NCBI GenBank assembly: GCA_964629475.1 | Contig: CAZVQW010000005.1 | Span: 62,001-126,000, forward strand | DNA from: SMWD01 sp964629475 | Lineage (GTDB): Bacteria; Pseudomonadota; Gammaproteobacteria; Steroidobacterales; GCA-2729495 | Reading direction: 5' to 3' | DNA: 64,000 nt | Part shown: positions 8,138 through 17,580 of the stretch, in pieces | Layout of the letters: each line of letters opens with the position of its first letter | Numbering within the stretch: the stretch's first letter is position 1 | The notes under the pieces: model-generated | What the model was told of the DNA's origin: nothing | What the model saw: only the letters and a program-made list of their open reading frames with translations | Database searches by the model: none | Position numbers and translations under genes: made by a program

Positions 8138-9703
8138 TCACAGACCGAGTGCCCCCGGATTCATCAGGTTGTCCGGATCAAAGGTCTGCTTGACCGCCTG
8201 CAGCGCGCGGGTGGCCTCGGCCTGCCGACCGCGCAGGTATGGATAGGCCTTGCCGACCTGCATATGCGTTGCGCCAACCGCACTGAACACGTCCTGAATA
8301 CGCGCCTTCATTTCGCCGACCAGCGCCCTGCCTTCCGGATTGGCCGGATATTCCGGCAGCATGTCGAGGTATTCCTGCGGCAGGTAACGTCGGTGAAAAA
8401 TTGTGCGATCGTCTTCCCAGTAGAACACCGGTTCGTATAACTGGGCCGTGGTGCTGATGCTGGTAAACATCGCGGCCTTCTCGACCTTATGCTGTTCCAT
8501 CTGTGTGGCATAGTCGTCATACACCTTGTTCAGACGGTCATGGAATGTGCGAACCTTTGAAAACGGCAAAACACCGTGCATCGGCACCCAGCGCTGACCG
8601 CGAGGACCGAGCACCGGGTATAGCGGGATAAACGGCATCGCCCGCAGCACGGTCGGGATGGTGTTGGCAATCTCCGTTCCGTTTGAACCGACAGCCTTGC
8701 GCACCTGGGCGAGCTTGGCATTGACCTCGGCGCGCGTGGTGCCCTCGACGACATAGTGTGCGGAATAGTCGAACCCGCTCAGGAATCGCTTGCCGGCCGC
8801 TGCCATTTTTGTCGTTCGCACCAGGCCGTCGATTGGATTGGTCGAACTTTTCAGTACCGCCCAGACCGCCTGTAACGCGTCCTTTGTGCTGGTACTGCCG
8901 AGCTGGCCCTGTTGCAGTTTCGGATCCAGACCGAAGTTGTCGGCTACCACGCCGGTGCGCGCGGCCGCGCCCATGGCAGCAGCCATGCCGTAAAAATCCT
9001 CGAAGCCGAATGACGCCGTTGCATGGTGCGTCGGGGCGGGGATCAGCCGCATCGTGATGGCGGCCTTGATGCCCAGCGCACCCGCATCACCGGTGAACAA
9101 ACCGGTCAGGTCGGGGCCGTACCAGCGAAAAAAAGGTGACCCATTCTCTATGGACTGCGAACTCGTCTGTAACAGTTCGCCGCCGGGCAGGACAATATCA
9201 AGGGACAGTACGCTGTCGGCCGAACAACCGTAATTGCCGGAACCGAGACTCACGGCATTCTGCGATACAGACCCGCCTACGGTGGCCTTCAGGCCCGAAA
9301 AAGGGCCCCAGAATGCGGTACGTAAACCGTGCCCGGCAAGTTCTGCGGTCAGATCCGCCCAGGTAATACCCGGCTCGACCGTCACATACATATCCTCGCT
9401 ATTGATCTCCAGGATCCGGTTCATGCGCTCCGTATCCAGCAGCAGTGAGTCCGGCGTGCTGGGCAGGTAGGCATCGGTGTACGAGGCACCGCCGCCGCGT
9501 GCCACTAATGCAACACCGGCTGCGGTCGCGATGCGCGCGATCGCCTGAATATCACTCAGGCTATCCGGCTGAACGACGGCAATCGGTAACTCGCGAACGC
9601 TATAGACATCTGTCGCATAAAACTCACGATCGACCGGTTCGGTCAACACATACTCCGCACCGATCGCCTGCCTGATTTGCTCGATAATTTTTGTTGAATC
9701 CAT
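8138..9703 (-). CDS. FAD-linked oxidase, VAO/p-cresol methylhydroxylase type
   Basis: A 521-residue flavoprotein with the PCMH-type FAD domain in the first half (VARGGGASYTDAYLPS; VTVEPGITWADLTAEL; GGSVSQNA) and a cap/C-terminal domain ending FDPDNLMNPGALGL, as in vanillyl-alcohol oxidase and 4-cresol dehydrogenase. Likely oxidises a phenolic or hydroxy-acid substrate; the substrate cannot be read from sequence. No signal peptide, so cytoplasmic. ATG at 9703 preferred; a GTG at 9718 is also in frame. Divergent from a PQQ dehydrogenase. Confidence 0.75.
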   Translation of the reverse strand: MDSTKIIEQIRQAIGAEYVLTEPVDREFYATDVYSVRELPIAVVQPDSLSDIQAIARIATAAGVALVARGGGASYTDAYLPSTPDSLLLDTERMNRILEINSEDMYVTVEPGITWADLTAELAGHGLRTAFWGPFSGLKATVGGSVSQNAVSLGSGNYGCSADSVLSLDIVLPGGELLQTSSQSIENGSPFFRWYGPDLTGLFTGDAGALGIKAAITMRLIPAPTHHATASFGFEDFYGMAAAMGAAARTGVVADNFGLDPKLQQGQLGSTSTKDALQAVWAVLKSSTNPIDGLVRTTKMAAAGKRFLSGFDYSAHYVVEGTTRAEVNAKLAQVRKAVGSNGTEIANTIPTVLRAMPFIPLYPVLGPRGQRWVPMHGVLPFSKVRTFHDRLNKVYDDYATQMEQHKVEKAAMFTSISTTAQLYEPVFYWEDDRTIFHRRYLPQEYLDMLPEYPANPEGRALVGEMKARIQDVFSAVGATHMQVGKAYPYLRGRQAEATRALQAVKQTFDPDNLMNPGALGL

Positions 9704-9798
9704 AAATCTATAAACCACTTTTCATATTAATCTGACCGGAACTTCTCGTAACCTTATGATGGTTGTACGATAGCCACACTCTAACTGAAGGCCGCACG

Positions 9799-11781
9799 AT
9801 GCACATCACGAAACCGCTTCCTGTAACGATGACGCTGATCTCGATACTGGCGGCAACCCCGTCGGTAGCCGAAGGCTGGCAGCACATTGGCGGTGATGCG
9901 GGTGGCAGCCGCCATGCCGAGTTGACGCAGATCACGCCGGACAATGTTGCCGGGCTGGAACTTGCCTGGACCTACCGGACGGGTGCCGTGGACCGTGCCC
10001 GAAACTGGGAACGTGACATCACCGAAACCATCGATTTCCAGGCCACACCAATCCTGCTGCCGGAAGAAGCCGGCGGGCATCTTATTATCTGTACCCCCTT
10101 CAGCCGCGTCATCGCCCTGAACCCGGCCACCGGTAAAGAACGCTGGATCTTCGACCCGGACATTGACATGACCCCTTATGCGGGCCGGTTCAAGTGCAAG
10201 GGTGCAGCGTACTGGCAATACGATTCTGTTGCGGAGGATCAAGCCTGCCGACATCGCCTGTTCCTGGCGACACCGGATCGTCGACTCATCGCCTTTGATG
10301 CGCGTGACGGCCGGCCGTGCGAAAGCTTCGGTGACGGCGGCACCATAGACGTCACGCCGATCATGGCCGCCGAACCGCCTGCCGACAGCCTGCAAGGCGC
10401 CCAGTTGCTGTCGCCGCCCGCCGTGGTCAACGGCATCGTGGTTATCAGCCACACGGCCAGCAAGTTCAAGAGCGCCTATTCCATGCGCGGCTCCGTGCGG
10501 GCTTTCGACGGTATCACCGGAGAATATAAATGGTCCTTCGATCCATTGGTTCGTGACCCGGATTCGGGATACGAACCCACTCCACTTGAGGTCGGTGGCG
10601 GCAATGTCTGGAGCCTGATGTCCGTAGACAACGAACGCGACCTGATTTTTCTGCCCACGGCCAGCCCGGCACCCAATTACTGGGGTGTGCACCGCCCCGG
10701 GGACAACCGCTGGGCTGACTCCACCGTGGCCCTGCGCGGCGCAACCGGGAAGTTCGTCTGGGGTTTCCAGGTCGTGCATCACGATCTCTGGGACCGGGAC
10801 AATCCGGCCCAACCCATCGCCGTCGATATAGTCATGGACGGGGAGGTCGTGCCGGCAGTCATCCAGCTGACCAAAGTCGGCCTCGTGTTTGCTTTTCATC
10901 GGGAGACCGGCGAACCGCTGTTTCCGATAGAGGAGCGCCCGGTACCCACTGGTGGCATTGCCGGCGAACAAGTGTCGCCAACCCAGCCGTTCCCCGTCAA
11001 ACCACCGTCGCTGGTGCGCAATACCCTGAGTCCCGATGACGCCTGGGGCCTCAATTTTCTTGACCGCAATGCGTGCCGGAAGAAGATCGCCTCCATGCGT
11101 CACGGACATATGTATGAGCCGCCGTCCGAACAGGGCGTCGTGATGTATCCGCAACCCGGCGGCGGCAGCAACTGGGCCGGCGGCACCTATGACAATAATC
11201 GTCACATCCTCGTGACACCGGTGTCCGAGATGCCCTTTTACGTAAAGTTTATTCCCGAGGATGAAGTGGAAGATCCGCAGGCGGCCAGCGGGCCGTTGGC
11301 CGGCAATCCCATGCAGGGTCCCGGCTTCATGGCGGGCACGAACTATGCCCTGGAACAGGGCCCGTTGATGTCGCCGTCGTTCACCCCGTGCACAGCGCCG
11401 CCCTGGGCATCCCTGGTCGCCGTGGATATGAGCCGCGGTGAAATTCTCTGGAAGGTTCCCTTCGGCGTGCTCGACAAGATGATGCCGATACCGATCCCGC
11501 TGAAATGGGGGCCGCCATTCGCCGGCGGACCCATTTCCACCTCCACGGGTCTGGTCTTTATCGGCGCTTCCTCGGATGCCCGCGTGCGGGCTTTCGATAT
11601 CGAGACCGGCGAAGAACTGTGGGTGAGGGAAATACCGACCTCTGCGCAGGCAACACCCATGACCTACATGCGTGACGGCAGGCAGTATGTGGTATTTGCT
11701 GCCGGCGGCCATAGCTGGTTCTATCCGCAGGGAATAGACGACTATGTGCTGGCCTTTGCCCTGCCCGAGGCGAAGCAATAG
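9799..11781 (+). CDS. PQQ-dependent dehydrogenase, membrane glucose dehydrogenase-like
   Basis: A 660-residue periplasmic quinoprotein. Signal peptide MHITKPLPVTMTLISILAATPSVAEG, then the beta-propeller with GGDAGGSRHAELTQI, VAGLELAWTYRTGAV, DFQATPILLP and GDNRWADSTVALRG, all typical of the mGDH/quinate dehydrogenase branch, here without the N-terminal five-helix anchor. It oxidises a sugar or cyclic alcohol and passes electrons to the respiratory chain. The start at 9799 fits the signal peptide; the frame is open to 9763. A second copy at 61389 is interrupted by a stop codon. Confidence 0.85.
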   Translation: MHITKPLPVTMTLISILAATPSVAEGWQHIGGDAGGSRHAELTQITPDNVAGLELAWTYRTGAVDRARNWERDITETIDFQATPILLPEEAGGHLIICTPFSRVIALNPATGKERWIFDPDIDMTPYAGRFKCKGAAYWQYDSVAEDQACRHRLFLATPDRRLIAFDARDGRPCESFGDGGTIDVTPIMAAEPPADSLQGAQLLSPPAVVNGIVVISHTASKFKSAYSMRGSVRAFDGITGEYKWSFDPLVRDPDSGYEPTPLEVGGGNVWSLMSVDNERDLIFLPTASPAPNYWGVHRPGDNRWADSTVALRGATGKFVWGFQVVHHDLWDRDNPAQPIAVDIVMDGEVVPAVIQLTKVGLVFAFHRETGEPLFPIEERPVPTGGIAGEQVSPTQPFPVKPPSLVRNTLSPDDAWGLNFLDRNACRKKIASMRHGHMYEPPSEQGVVMYPQPGGGSNWAGGTYDNNRHILVTPVSEMPFYVKFIPEDEVEDPQAASGPLAGNPMQGPGFMAGTNYALEQGPLMSPSFTPCTAPPWASLVAVDMSRGEILWKVPFGVLDKMMPIPIPLKWGPPFAGGPISTSTGLVFIGASSDARVRAFDIETGEELWVREIPTSAQATPMTYMRDGRQYVVFAAGGHSWFYPQGIDDYVLAFALPEAKQ

Positions 11782-11811
11782 AAATACTTCCACCTCGATG
11801 CCGGTACTCAA

Positions 11812-12480
11812 TCAGCGCACAATGCTGTCGCGATCGCCGAACAACAGATTACCGAAATACCAGCGGAATCCCAGGTCAAATCCGGCATCGCTGCCGGCCA
11901 CAGTACCCCGGGCAGTTAGCGCAATGCCGTCCCAGACCCAGTAAATCAGACCTACGTTCAGGTCACTGTTCTGAACCGTGTCGATGTCCTGATAGACATA
12001 GCCGATCTCGAGTTCTACCTTGTCGGAAAACTGGGAACGCAATTGCCCTTCAGCGGCCCAGCCATCGCCAATAAGTTTATTCAGGTCAACATCGACATAG
12101 TAACCGCGCAGTATGAAATCCACCTGGTCATTGAGACCGAAGTTCAAACCGGCGCCGACCTGATACCCGTCGAAATCCAGATCGGTGGTGCCACCGTCAC
12201 CCGTGCTGCCGCAATCGGCGCAGTCGCCGGTGAAATACTCGCCGGCGATGTGGAGCCAGCTGAGGATACCCAGTGAGCCTTCGATACTGACGCCTTCGAT
12301 ACTACCGTTGTTAAAAGTCGCAGCGTCGCTCGGATCAATGCCAAATTTTGAATCTGTCCATTCATAGCTGGCGCCAACATAGGTGTAGTTCGGCCCGTCC
12401 GCCCATACCACTGCCGGCAGTAACATAACCGCCGATACCAGCACGATGAAACTTATTGTGGCCGCAAAACGCGAAATCAT
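11812..12480 (-). CDS. Outer-membrane beta-barrel protein
   Basis: 222 residues with a signal peptide (MISRFAATISFIVLVSAVMLLPAVVWA) and alternating hydrophobic/polar strands (YTYVGASYEW, YQVGAGLNFGL, VDFILRGYYVD, LEIGYVYQDI, FDLGFRWYF), ending in an aromatic strand. A CADCG cysteine pair lies in a loop. The ligand is unknown. An FNR box lies ~130 bases upstream of the start. Converges on the PQQ dehydrogenase with a 30-base gap. Confidence 0.7.
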   Translation of the reverse strand: MISRFAATISFIVLVSAVMLLPAVVWADGPNYTYVGASYEWTDSKFGIDPSDAATFNNGSIEGVSIEGSLGILSWLHIAGEYFTGDCADCGSTGDGGTTDLDFDGYQVGAGLNFGLNDQVDFILRGYYVDVDLNKLIGDGWAAEGQLRSQFSDKVELEIGYVYQDIDTVQNSDLNVGLIYWVWDGIALTARGTVAGSDAGFDLGFRWYFGNLLFGDRDSIVR

Positions 12481-12608
12481 GTTGCTCCCCTATGAGTACG
12501 GTAATCCAGACAGGCTGCATCCGACGCCTACTTTATCGAATCCTCTCTTGCCCCACCAGAGACCCGGACTCGTCCCAACAAGGGTTGTTCGTTTCCAAAA
12601 CATGGACA

Positions 12609-12622
12609 TTGATCTATATCAA
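12609..12622. promoter_or_regulatory. FNR box TTGATCTATATCAA
   Basis: Perfect palindrome between the MFS gene end and the barrel-protein start, so it should act on the barrel gene. No clear -10 at the class II distance was found. Confidence 0.7.
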
Positions 12623-12665
12623 TCTGTTTTGAAAATCCTGCCGATAGTTGGTTTGCAGCGACTTT

Positions 12666-13871
12666 CTAGCCGACCGCTGCAGCCACCGGCTCCGGCACGG
12701 ACACAAACCAGAAATAAACGCCGAGGACCGCCATCATCCCGCCACCGAGGAACATCGGCAGGATCGGGCTGAAGCTATAGAGGCTGCCACCCAGGGCTGG
12801 TCCGAAGATCATGCCGAAAGCCGGCGCCGCAGCCAGCAGGCCGGCCACCGCCCCCTGTTCATGTGGTCCGACGGCCAGGCTTGCCGCTGCATTCAGACCG
12901 GGTACCGCGAGCGCAACGGCCAGCCCCATGGCTGCATACAGAAGGACCATCTGAGTCACACTTCCGGCCCAGGCAAGCAGTAACAACACCAGACCGAAAA
13001 GCAGGAAGGAGGATCGCAATAGAAACACGGGTTTCAGTTTCCAGACCTGCATAACGACAATCTGGATCACCAGGCTCATGACGCCCATGGACAATAATGC
13101 AAACATCGCGATGCGGGTTATTTCTTCGCGACCGGTCACGCCGAAGCGATCCTCTATGAAGAAAGGCGTGATCACCTGGATGCTGGTAAATACCATGAAA
13201 ATGCCAAACCAGCCGAGCAGGTATGGGAACACACGGGGATCGCCGGCCTTTAATTTAACCGGTGTCCCGGTCTGCACATGGCGCTGCGGCTCGACCAGTC
13301 GGGCGGATGTCACCGCAATCGCGACCAGCGCAAGACCCGCCGCTGTGTACATCGGCACCACCGCACCGAAACCAACCAGCAACCCACCGACGGCGGGTCC
13401 GATAATGGTGCCGATACCACCGGAAGCCGCAATCAATGCCATCCCCTGCCCGCGGGAATATTCATCGGTGGTGTCCGCGACATAGGCCGTGGCAGCCGGC
13501 TGGATCGCCGCAGCCAGCACACCATAAACTAACCGTGCACCGAGCAGAATCAGGAACAGCGGCGCCGGTGCAAACCAGCCCCAGAGCCCGGCCTGGATAG
13601 CCAACGCGAGAAACGTATAACCTGCGGCAAATCCGGCCAGGCCGACGAGGTAGATAATCTTGCGACCGGCCGTTTCACTGACGCGGCCCCAGATCGGCGA
13701 AAAAATCACGATGGCCACATTGGAGGCCGCAATCAGCACGCCGAACTGCCACTCCGCCAGACCGATCTCGCGCGCCAGCGGACCAAATATTACATACAGT
13801 AACGACTGACCCATTCCGTAGGTCACCAGGCCGAACAACAGGATCATTTTGTCGCGAGATGCATTGCTCAT
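12666..13871 (-). CDS. MFS transporter (drug-efflux type)
   Basis: 401 residues with 12 predicted membrane segments. The MFS loop motif between helices 2 and 3 appears as GRVSETAGRK, and a motif-C-like stretch GGIGTIIGPAVGGLL lies in helix 5, as in DHA1-type antiporters such as TetA. Substrate unknown. Immediately upstream of (same strand as) the barrel gene, but an FNR box separates them. Confidence 0.85.
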   Translation of the reverse strand: MSNASRDKMILLFGLVTYGMGQSLLYVIFGPLAREIGLAEWQFGVLIAASNVAIVIFSPIWGRVSETAGRKIIYLVGLAGFAAGYTFLALAIQAGLWGWFAPAPLFLILLGARLVYGVLAAAIQPAATAYVADTTDEYSRGQGMALIAASGGIGTIIGPAVGGLLVGFGAVVPMYTAAGLALVAIAVTSARLVEPQRHVQTGTPVKLKAGDPRVFPYLLGWFGIFMVFTSIQVITPFFIEDRFGVTGREEITRIAMFALLSMGVMSLVIQIVVMQVWKLKPVFLLRSSFLLFGLVLLLLAWAGSVTQMVLLYAAMGLAVALAVPGLNAAASLAVGPHEQGAVAGLLAAAPAFGMIFGPALGGSLYSFSPILPMFLGGGMMAVLGVYFWFVSVPEPVAAAVG

Positions 13872-13964
13872 GTTTCATTCTTATCCGGGGTTACATCTGC
13901 CGGTCGCAAGATTAACATCCGGGCAGCGCTCTCACGATCATGCCGCCAGGACGAGCTGCGCAGT

Positions 13965-14963
13965 TCATGGCGGCGAGACTTCAAAGCATGCGTCTGCGGT
14001 TTTCGGATCACCATCCGCAGGACACTCTATACCTTCCAATGCAACCCATAGCGGTGTACCCGCCACGATCATCGTCGGCACGGACCGATAGCCGTCGACG
14101 CCGGCAATCTCGAGATCTGACAGCGGGTTGATGATCACATCGGACTCACCCTGCTCGATCCGTTTAACGCAACCGGCAATATCATTGACGTAGAGTGTCT
14201 TGACCGGATTATCGGGAAGAAAAGCCCGGGTGGTCTGGCCCGACAGAGGGCCGACGCAGATGCGTATGTCGGGCCGCACCGTCAACTCGTGCCAGGTATT
14301 GATCTCGCCGGCGACGGCAGATGTTTCGGGAATGTGAATGAACTGAGCGCTGGCGCTCATCGTGCAGGTGAAACGCCGCGAAATTCGTCGGCGCATGCTT
14401 TGCGTGGCGCCACCAGTCGCATTGAGTTGCCCGACGAAATCCGCCTCGCCGTTCAATACATAAGAAGTACTGGCAAAGTGCCCCGGTACGGCCGTTACAT
14501 GTTCTAACTCCAGCGTAACCCCGTAATGGGCAGCAATTTCATCGAGTACACCTTGCAGATACTTGTCGCTGACCCCGATGAAATAATAAGAAGTGTCGCC
14601 GGGTGTATTGGCTGTTGCCTGAGTCAGCATGCGGATTTTGCCCGTATCCAGGATTCTCCTGAACATGCCCACCGGCTCTTCCGGAAACGAGGCCAACGCG
14701 GGTACCGGGAGGCAGTCCGCCATCTTCACCATATAACCGGCAGCCGCCCCGGGCCGATTCGGCGGTTCGGTTTTCAGTACTTCGTTGTCCTTGCCGGCGG
14801 CGACAAAACGAATCCAGCCGGCATCAAAGGCACGAACCAATTGTTCCCGACCCCGGGTTTCATCCGCAGCCACGCCGGCTCCGGCAGAGTGTCCCGGTGC
14901 GGTACAACCAGCCGTGATAACAGCCCAGATGACAACGGCCAGGAGGGTCAGCAGGTTTTGCAT
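13965..14963 (-). CDS. Lipoprotein resembling periplasmic solute-binding protein
   Basis: 332 residues with a lipoprotein signal (VVIWAVITAGC, Cys at ~20). The body resembles type-2 periplasmic binding proteins (SBP family 3): a membrane-distal two-lobe pattern with YFIGVSDKYLQGVLDEIA and NGEADFVGQLNATGG. No permease or ATPase gene is adjacent, so it may be an orphan sensor or scavenging protein. Ligand unknown. Confidence 0.6.
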   Translation of the reverse strand: MQNLLTLLAVVIWAVITAGCTAPGHSAGAGVAADETRGREQLVRAFDAGWIRFVAAGKDNEVLKTEPPNRPGAAAGYMVKMADCLPVPALASFPEEPVGMFRRILDTGKIRMLTQATANTPGDTSYYFIGVSDKYLQGVLDEIAAHYGVTLELEHVTAVPGHFASTSYVLNGEADFVGQLNATGGATQSMRRRISRRFTCTMSASAQFIHIPETSAVAGEINTWHELTVRPDIRICVGPLSGQTTRAFLPDNPVKTLYVNDIAGCVKRIEQGESDVIINPLSDLEIAGVDGYRSVPTMIVAGTPLWVALEGIECPADGDPKTADACFEVSPP

Positions 14964-15188
14964 ATCAATTCATTACTCATCTAACTGCATTCCGGATGGA
15001 TACGTGCGTAGTTCCGTCCGCTTATCAGGACGCGTTTTTAATCTTGTTAAAAAACGTCATGCCATTTTGCAATATGAATTGACCACCTGCCAGTCAGCTA
15101 CGGCTCATGAAAAGAACCCAACTGGGGTTTTACGGCAGGATCGGTCATTATCAATCAATTAAATTTATCCAGAAAAAGGAGTGCCGGG

Positions 15189-15980
15189 ATGATGCAACAA
15201 TGGAGGGCCGCCCTGGTTTTGGGCCTTGTACTGCTGTCAACAATTGCCTGGGCAGATATGAAAGCCGACAAACCAACCGTATTAATCACCGGTGCCAACC
15301 GCGGCATCGGTCTGGAATTTGTGCGCCAGTTTTCCGCGCGTGACTGGAACATCATTGCCACGGCACGAAAGCCGGCCGAAGCCACAGACCTTCAGGCGCT
15401 GGCAAAGACTGATTCAAATATCACCGTAGAACAGTTGGACATCACCGATCACGCCCGCATCGATGAACTCGCTGCAGCCTATCAGGAACAACCGATAGAT
15501 ATCCTGCTGAGCAACGCGGCCCTGACCCCCCGCTACAAGACGGCATTCAAACCCGTTTCCGGGATGGATTTCGATACGGCCAGACTTAGCCTCGAAATCA
15601 ATGCACTGGGCCCGCTTAAACTGGCCGGGGCTTTCATGGATCGGGTGGCTGCATCAAAGCACAAAAAAATTGTCGTCCTGTCCAGCAAGGCGGGTTCGTT
15701 CGAAGCGGGTCCGGAAATGGCCATGATGTATAGCTATCGAGGCAGCAAGGCTGCCCTGAACATGTACATGCATACCTTGTCTTTTGAAACCGGGAAAAAG
15801 GATGTCATCGTCACGGTGCTGTCCCCGGGTTCGGTCGACACCACGCCCGGATTTAAAATGCCCAATGCTATTTCTCCCGAGGAGAGCGTGACCAAGATGC
15901 TGCAGGTCATCGACGGCCTGACCCCGGAGAATAACGGCCAGTTCCTGAACTACGAGGATGGCTCGGTAGTCGGCTGGTAG
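15189..15980 (+). CDS. SDR-family oxidoreductase with an apparent Sec signal peptide
   Basis: Short-chain dehydrogenase, 263 residues: NAD(P) motif TGANRGIG, LSNAA in place of NNAG, catalytic S (SSKAGS) and Y-x3-K (YRGSK). The first 23 residues, MMQQWRAALVLGLVLLSTIAW plus AD, look like a cleavable signal peptide, which is odd for a nicotinamide-cofactor enzyme because the periplasm lacks NAD(P). AGGAG 7 bases before the ATG supports this start. Alternatively translation begins at Met at ~24 (MKADKPTVLITG), giving a normal cytoplasmic enzyme. The next gene follows after 42 bases and is also membrane-targeted. Confidence 0.75.
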   Translation: MMQQWRAALVLGLVLLSTIAWADMKADKPTVLITGANRGIGLEFVRQFSARDWNIIATARKPAEATDLQALAKTDSNITVEQLDITDHARIDELAAAYQEQPIDILLSNAALTPRYKTAFKPVSGMDFDTARLSLEINALGPLKLAGAFMDRVAASKHKKIVVLSSKAGSFEAGPEMAMMYSYRGSKAALNMYMHTLSFETGKKDVIVTVLSPGSVDTTPGFKMPNAISPEESVTKMLQVIDGLTPENNGQFLNYEDGSVVGW

Positions 15981-16022
15981 AAAATCATTGTCGAGGAATC
16001 AGGCCATCCCCGGGATGTAACC

Positions 16023-17093
16023 ATGCGCCGATTTTTCAAATTCCTGTTCAGGCTGATTGCGCTGCTGGTCGTTATCGTGGTGCTGCTCACGGCAGTGCTT
16101 GCCTATCGGGGTTCCTGGTTCCGTAATGTGCAACCGGCTTTTGCCGGCGACTGCAAGTCGCTGCCGTTGACCGGCAGCGCCGAGGACATCCAGCCGGACC
16201 GCGAGCGCAGTATCGTTTACCTGTCAGTAATGGATCGCAAAAGCCTGGTCGGCGATGGCGATGTTCAGGGCACGGTGTTACAGGTGAACCTCAGCCACCC
16301 GACACTGCATGCAGAGCCGGCGCTGGCCAGTCAGCCGCAGCATTTCCGACCGCATGGCCTGAGCCTATACGTAGATGACCAGGGACAGCGTTATCTTTTT
16401 GCGATTAATCATCCGGTTAACCGCGGCAGCGAGCCCGAGCGTGTGGAGTTGTTCCGACAAAATGAGTCCGGAACCTTCGAACACATCGAAACGTTTACCG
16501 ACCCGCAATTTCTGTCACCGAACGATCTCATCGCAGTGGGACCCCGGCAGTTCTATATTGCCAACGACAAATCCGGCGACGGCTTTGCCGCTATCTTGCA
16601 ACTGTTCGGCATCGGCGCTTCGCCATTGACTTATTTCGATAACGGCACAGCCCGAACCGTCCTGCACGACTTTGCATCCGGCAGTGGCATTCATGTATCG
16701 GCTGACGGCAACACCCTGTACGTAGCAGAAACGATGGCTCAGCGAATCCGGGTACTGGCACGTGATCCGGTGACGGGCAACGTAACCGAACTGCAGCGAA
16801 TTTCGATCGGCACCGCGCCGGACAATATCGATGTTGCCCCGGACGGCAGCCTGTGGATCGGCACCCATCCGAATACGCTGCAACTGATCCGCCATTTCAT
16901 CGCCGGGGAACCGGCACCGTCACAAGTGCTCAGACTTCGTCTGGATGACGATAGCGCGGCACAAGAGAACATCTTCCTCGACGATGGACAGATCCTGTCG
17001 GCAAGCAGTGTGGGCGTCAGCTACGACAAGCTACTGCTGATCGGCTCTATTACCCAGCCAACCCTGCTGATCTGCACACCGGATGACACCTGA
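16023..17093 (+). CDS. Paraoxonase/arylesterase-like beta-propeller protein
   Basis: 356 residues: an N-terminal membrane anchor (LFRLIALLVVIVVLLTAVLAY), then a six-bladed-propeller sequence like serum paraoxonase. Matching elements are GSAEDIQPD near the start, FRPHGLSLY, LSPNDLIAVG, FYIANDKSGDG (calcium and active-site region) and GTAPDNIDVAPDGSLWIG. Probably a calcium-dependent lactonase or esterase facing the periplasm. Likely cotranscribed with the SDR before it. Confidence 0.72.
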   Translation: MRRFFKFLFRLIALLVVIVVLLTAVLAYRGSWFRNVQPAFAGDCKSLPLTGSAEDIQPDRERSIVYLSVMDRKSLVGDGDVQGTVLQVNLSHPTLHAEPALASQPQHFRPHGLSLYVDDQGQRYLFAINHPVNRGSEPERVELFRQNESGTFEHIETFTDPQFLSPNDLIAVGPRQFYIANDKSGDGFAAILQLFGIGASPLTYFDNGTARTVLHDFASGSGIHVSADGNTLYVAETMAQRIRVLARDPVTGNVTELQRISIGTAPDNIDVAPDGSLWIGTHPNTLQLIRHFIAGEPAPSQVLRLRLDDDSAAQENIFLDDGQILSASSVGVSYDKLLLIGSITQPTLLICTPDDT

Positions 17094-17233
17094 GCTGACC
17101 GGTTCATTTCATTCTGCACTGTCAGTACTTCCAACTACCCGGGTCGACGGTCATCGCCCAAAAATCCCAGATCGACGGCGGCTGTGTCGCTGTTCGGTTC
17201 GGGCCTTTAATTTACGGCACCACTCACGGCATA

Positions 17234-17247
17234 TTGATATGGATCAA
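17234..17247. promoter_or_regulatory. FNR box TTGATATGGATCAA
   Basis: Perfect TTGAT-N4-ATCAA upstream of the repeat-protein gene. TATAAC follows 19 bases after it, a little closer than ideal class II spacing, so it could activate or repress. Confidence 0.75.
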
Positions 17248-17489
17248 TGATCCATACCTGCATGGCTATAACTTAAGACACCAGACTTGCATGTCCGGGT
17301 TTCTCACGAAAGCATTGTTAGCTTTCTGACCGGAGTGCAACTGATCTTAATATGGGAATAGTTAACTGCGAATGAAGCCACGTGTAAACAAATCAGCACT
17401 TAAATTCTGGCATTTCTGACTAAATTAAGGCTAACTGACTAAAAATTTATCGGGCATGCCTTAGGGCCTTCGCATGACAATTCAATGAT

Positions 17490-17548
17490 GCCGGTCGACT
17501 ACCGACCGGCAGCGAACAGGTAAACACAGCCTAGCGGCTGACTGCCGG
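17490..17548 (+). promoter_or_regulatory. Structured leader RNA with competing stems
   Basis: An 8-bp hairpin (GCCGGTCG/CGACCGGC, 17490-17510) overlaps an alternative stem: CCGGCAG (17506-17512) can pair with CTGCCGG (17542-17548), enclosing a small hairpin CAGCC-TAGC-GGCTG (17527-17540). The two folds share bases and exclude each other, as in a switch. Located 33 bases before the start codon of the repeat protein. No ligand class was recognised. Confidence 0.4.
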
Positions 17549-17580
17549 TAAAAACAATCCGATCTTGGAGAAAGCTTGGG

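Larger units (their letters stand above)
17094..17580. promoter_or_regulatory. Long intergenic leader of the repeat protein
   Basis: 487 bases without a gene. Contains an FNR box (17234), a -10-like TATAAC (17267), and a structured 3' part (17490-17548), then GGAG and the start codon at 17581. No known riboswitch core was recognised. Confidence 0.6.

Noticed and set aside
9781..11811. 676-codon open frame on the minus strand opposite the PQQ dehydrogenase
   Set aside because: Composition is that of an antisense shadow of a GC-rich gene; the plus-strand product has clear family motifs and a signal peptide.
17490..17548. c-di-GMP-I (GEMM) riboswitch
   Set aside because: A GGTAAAC-like stretch is present but the conserved GGGACGCAAAGCC-type segment and second stem are not.
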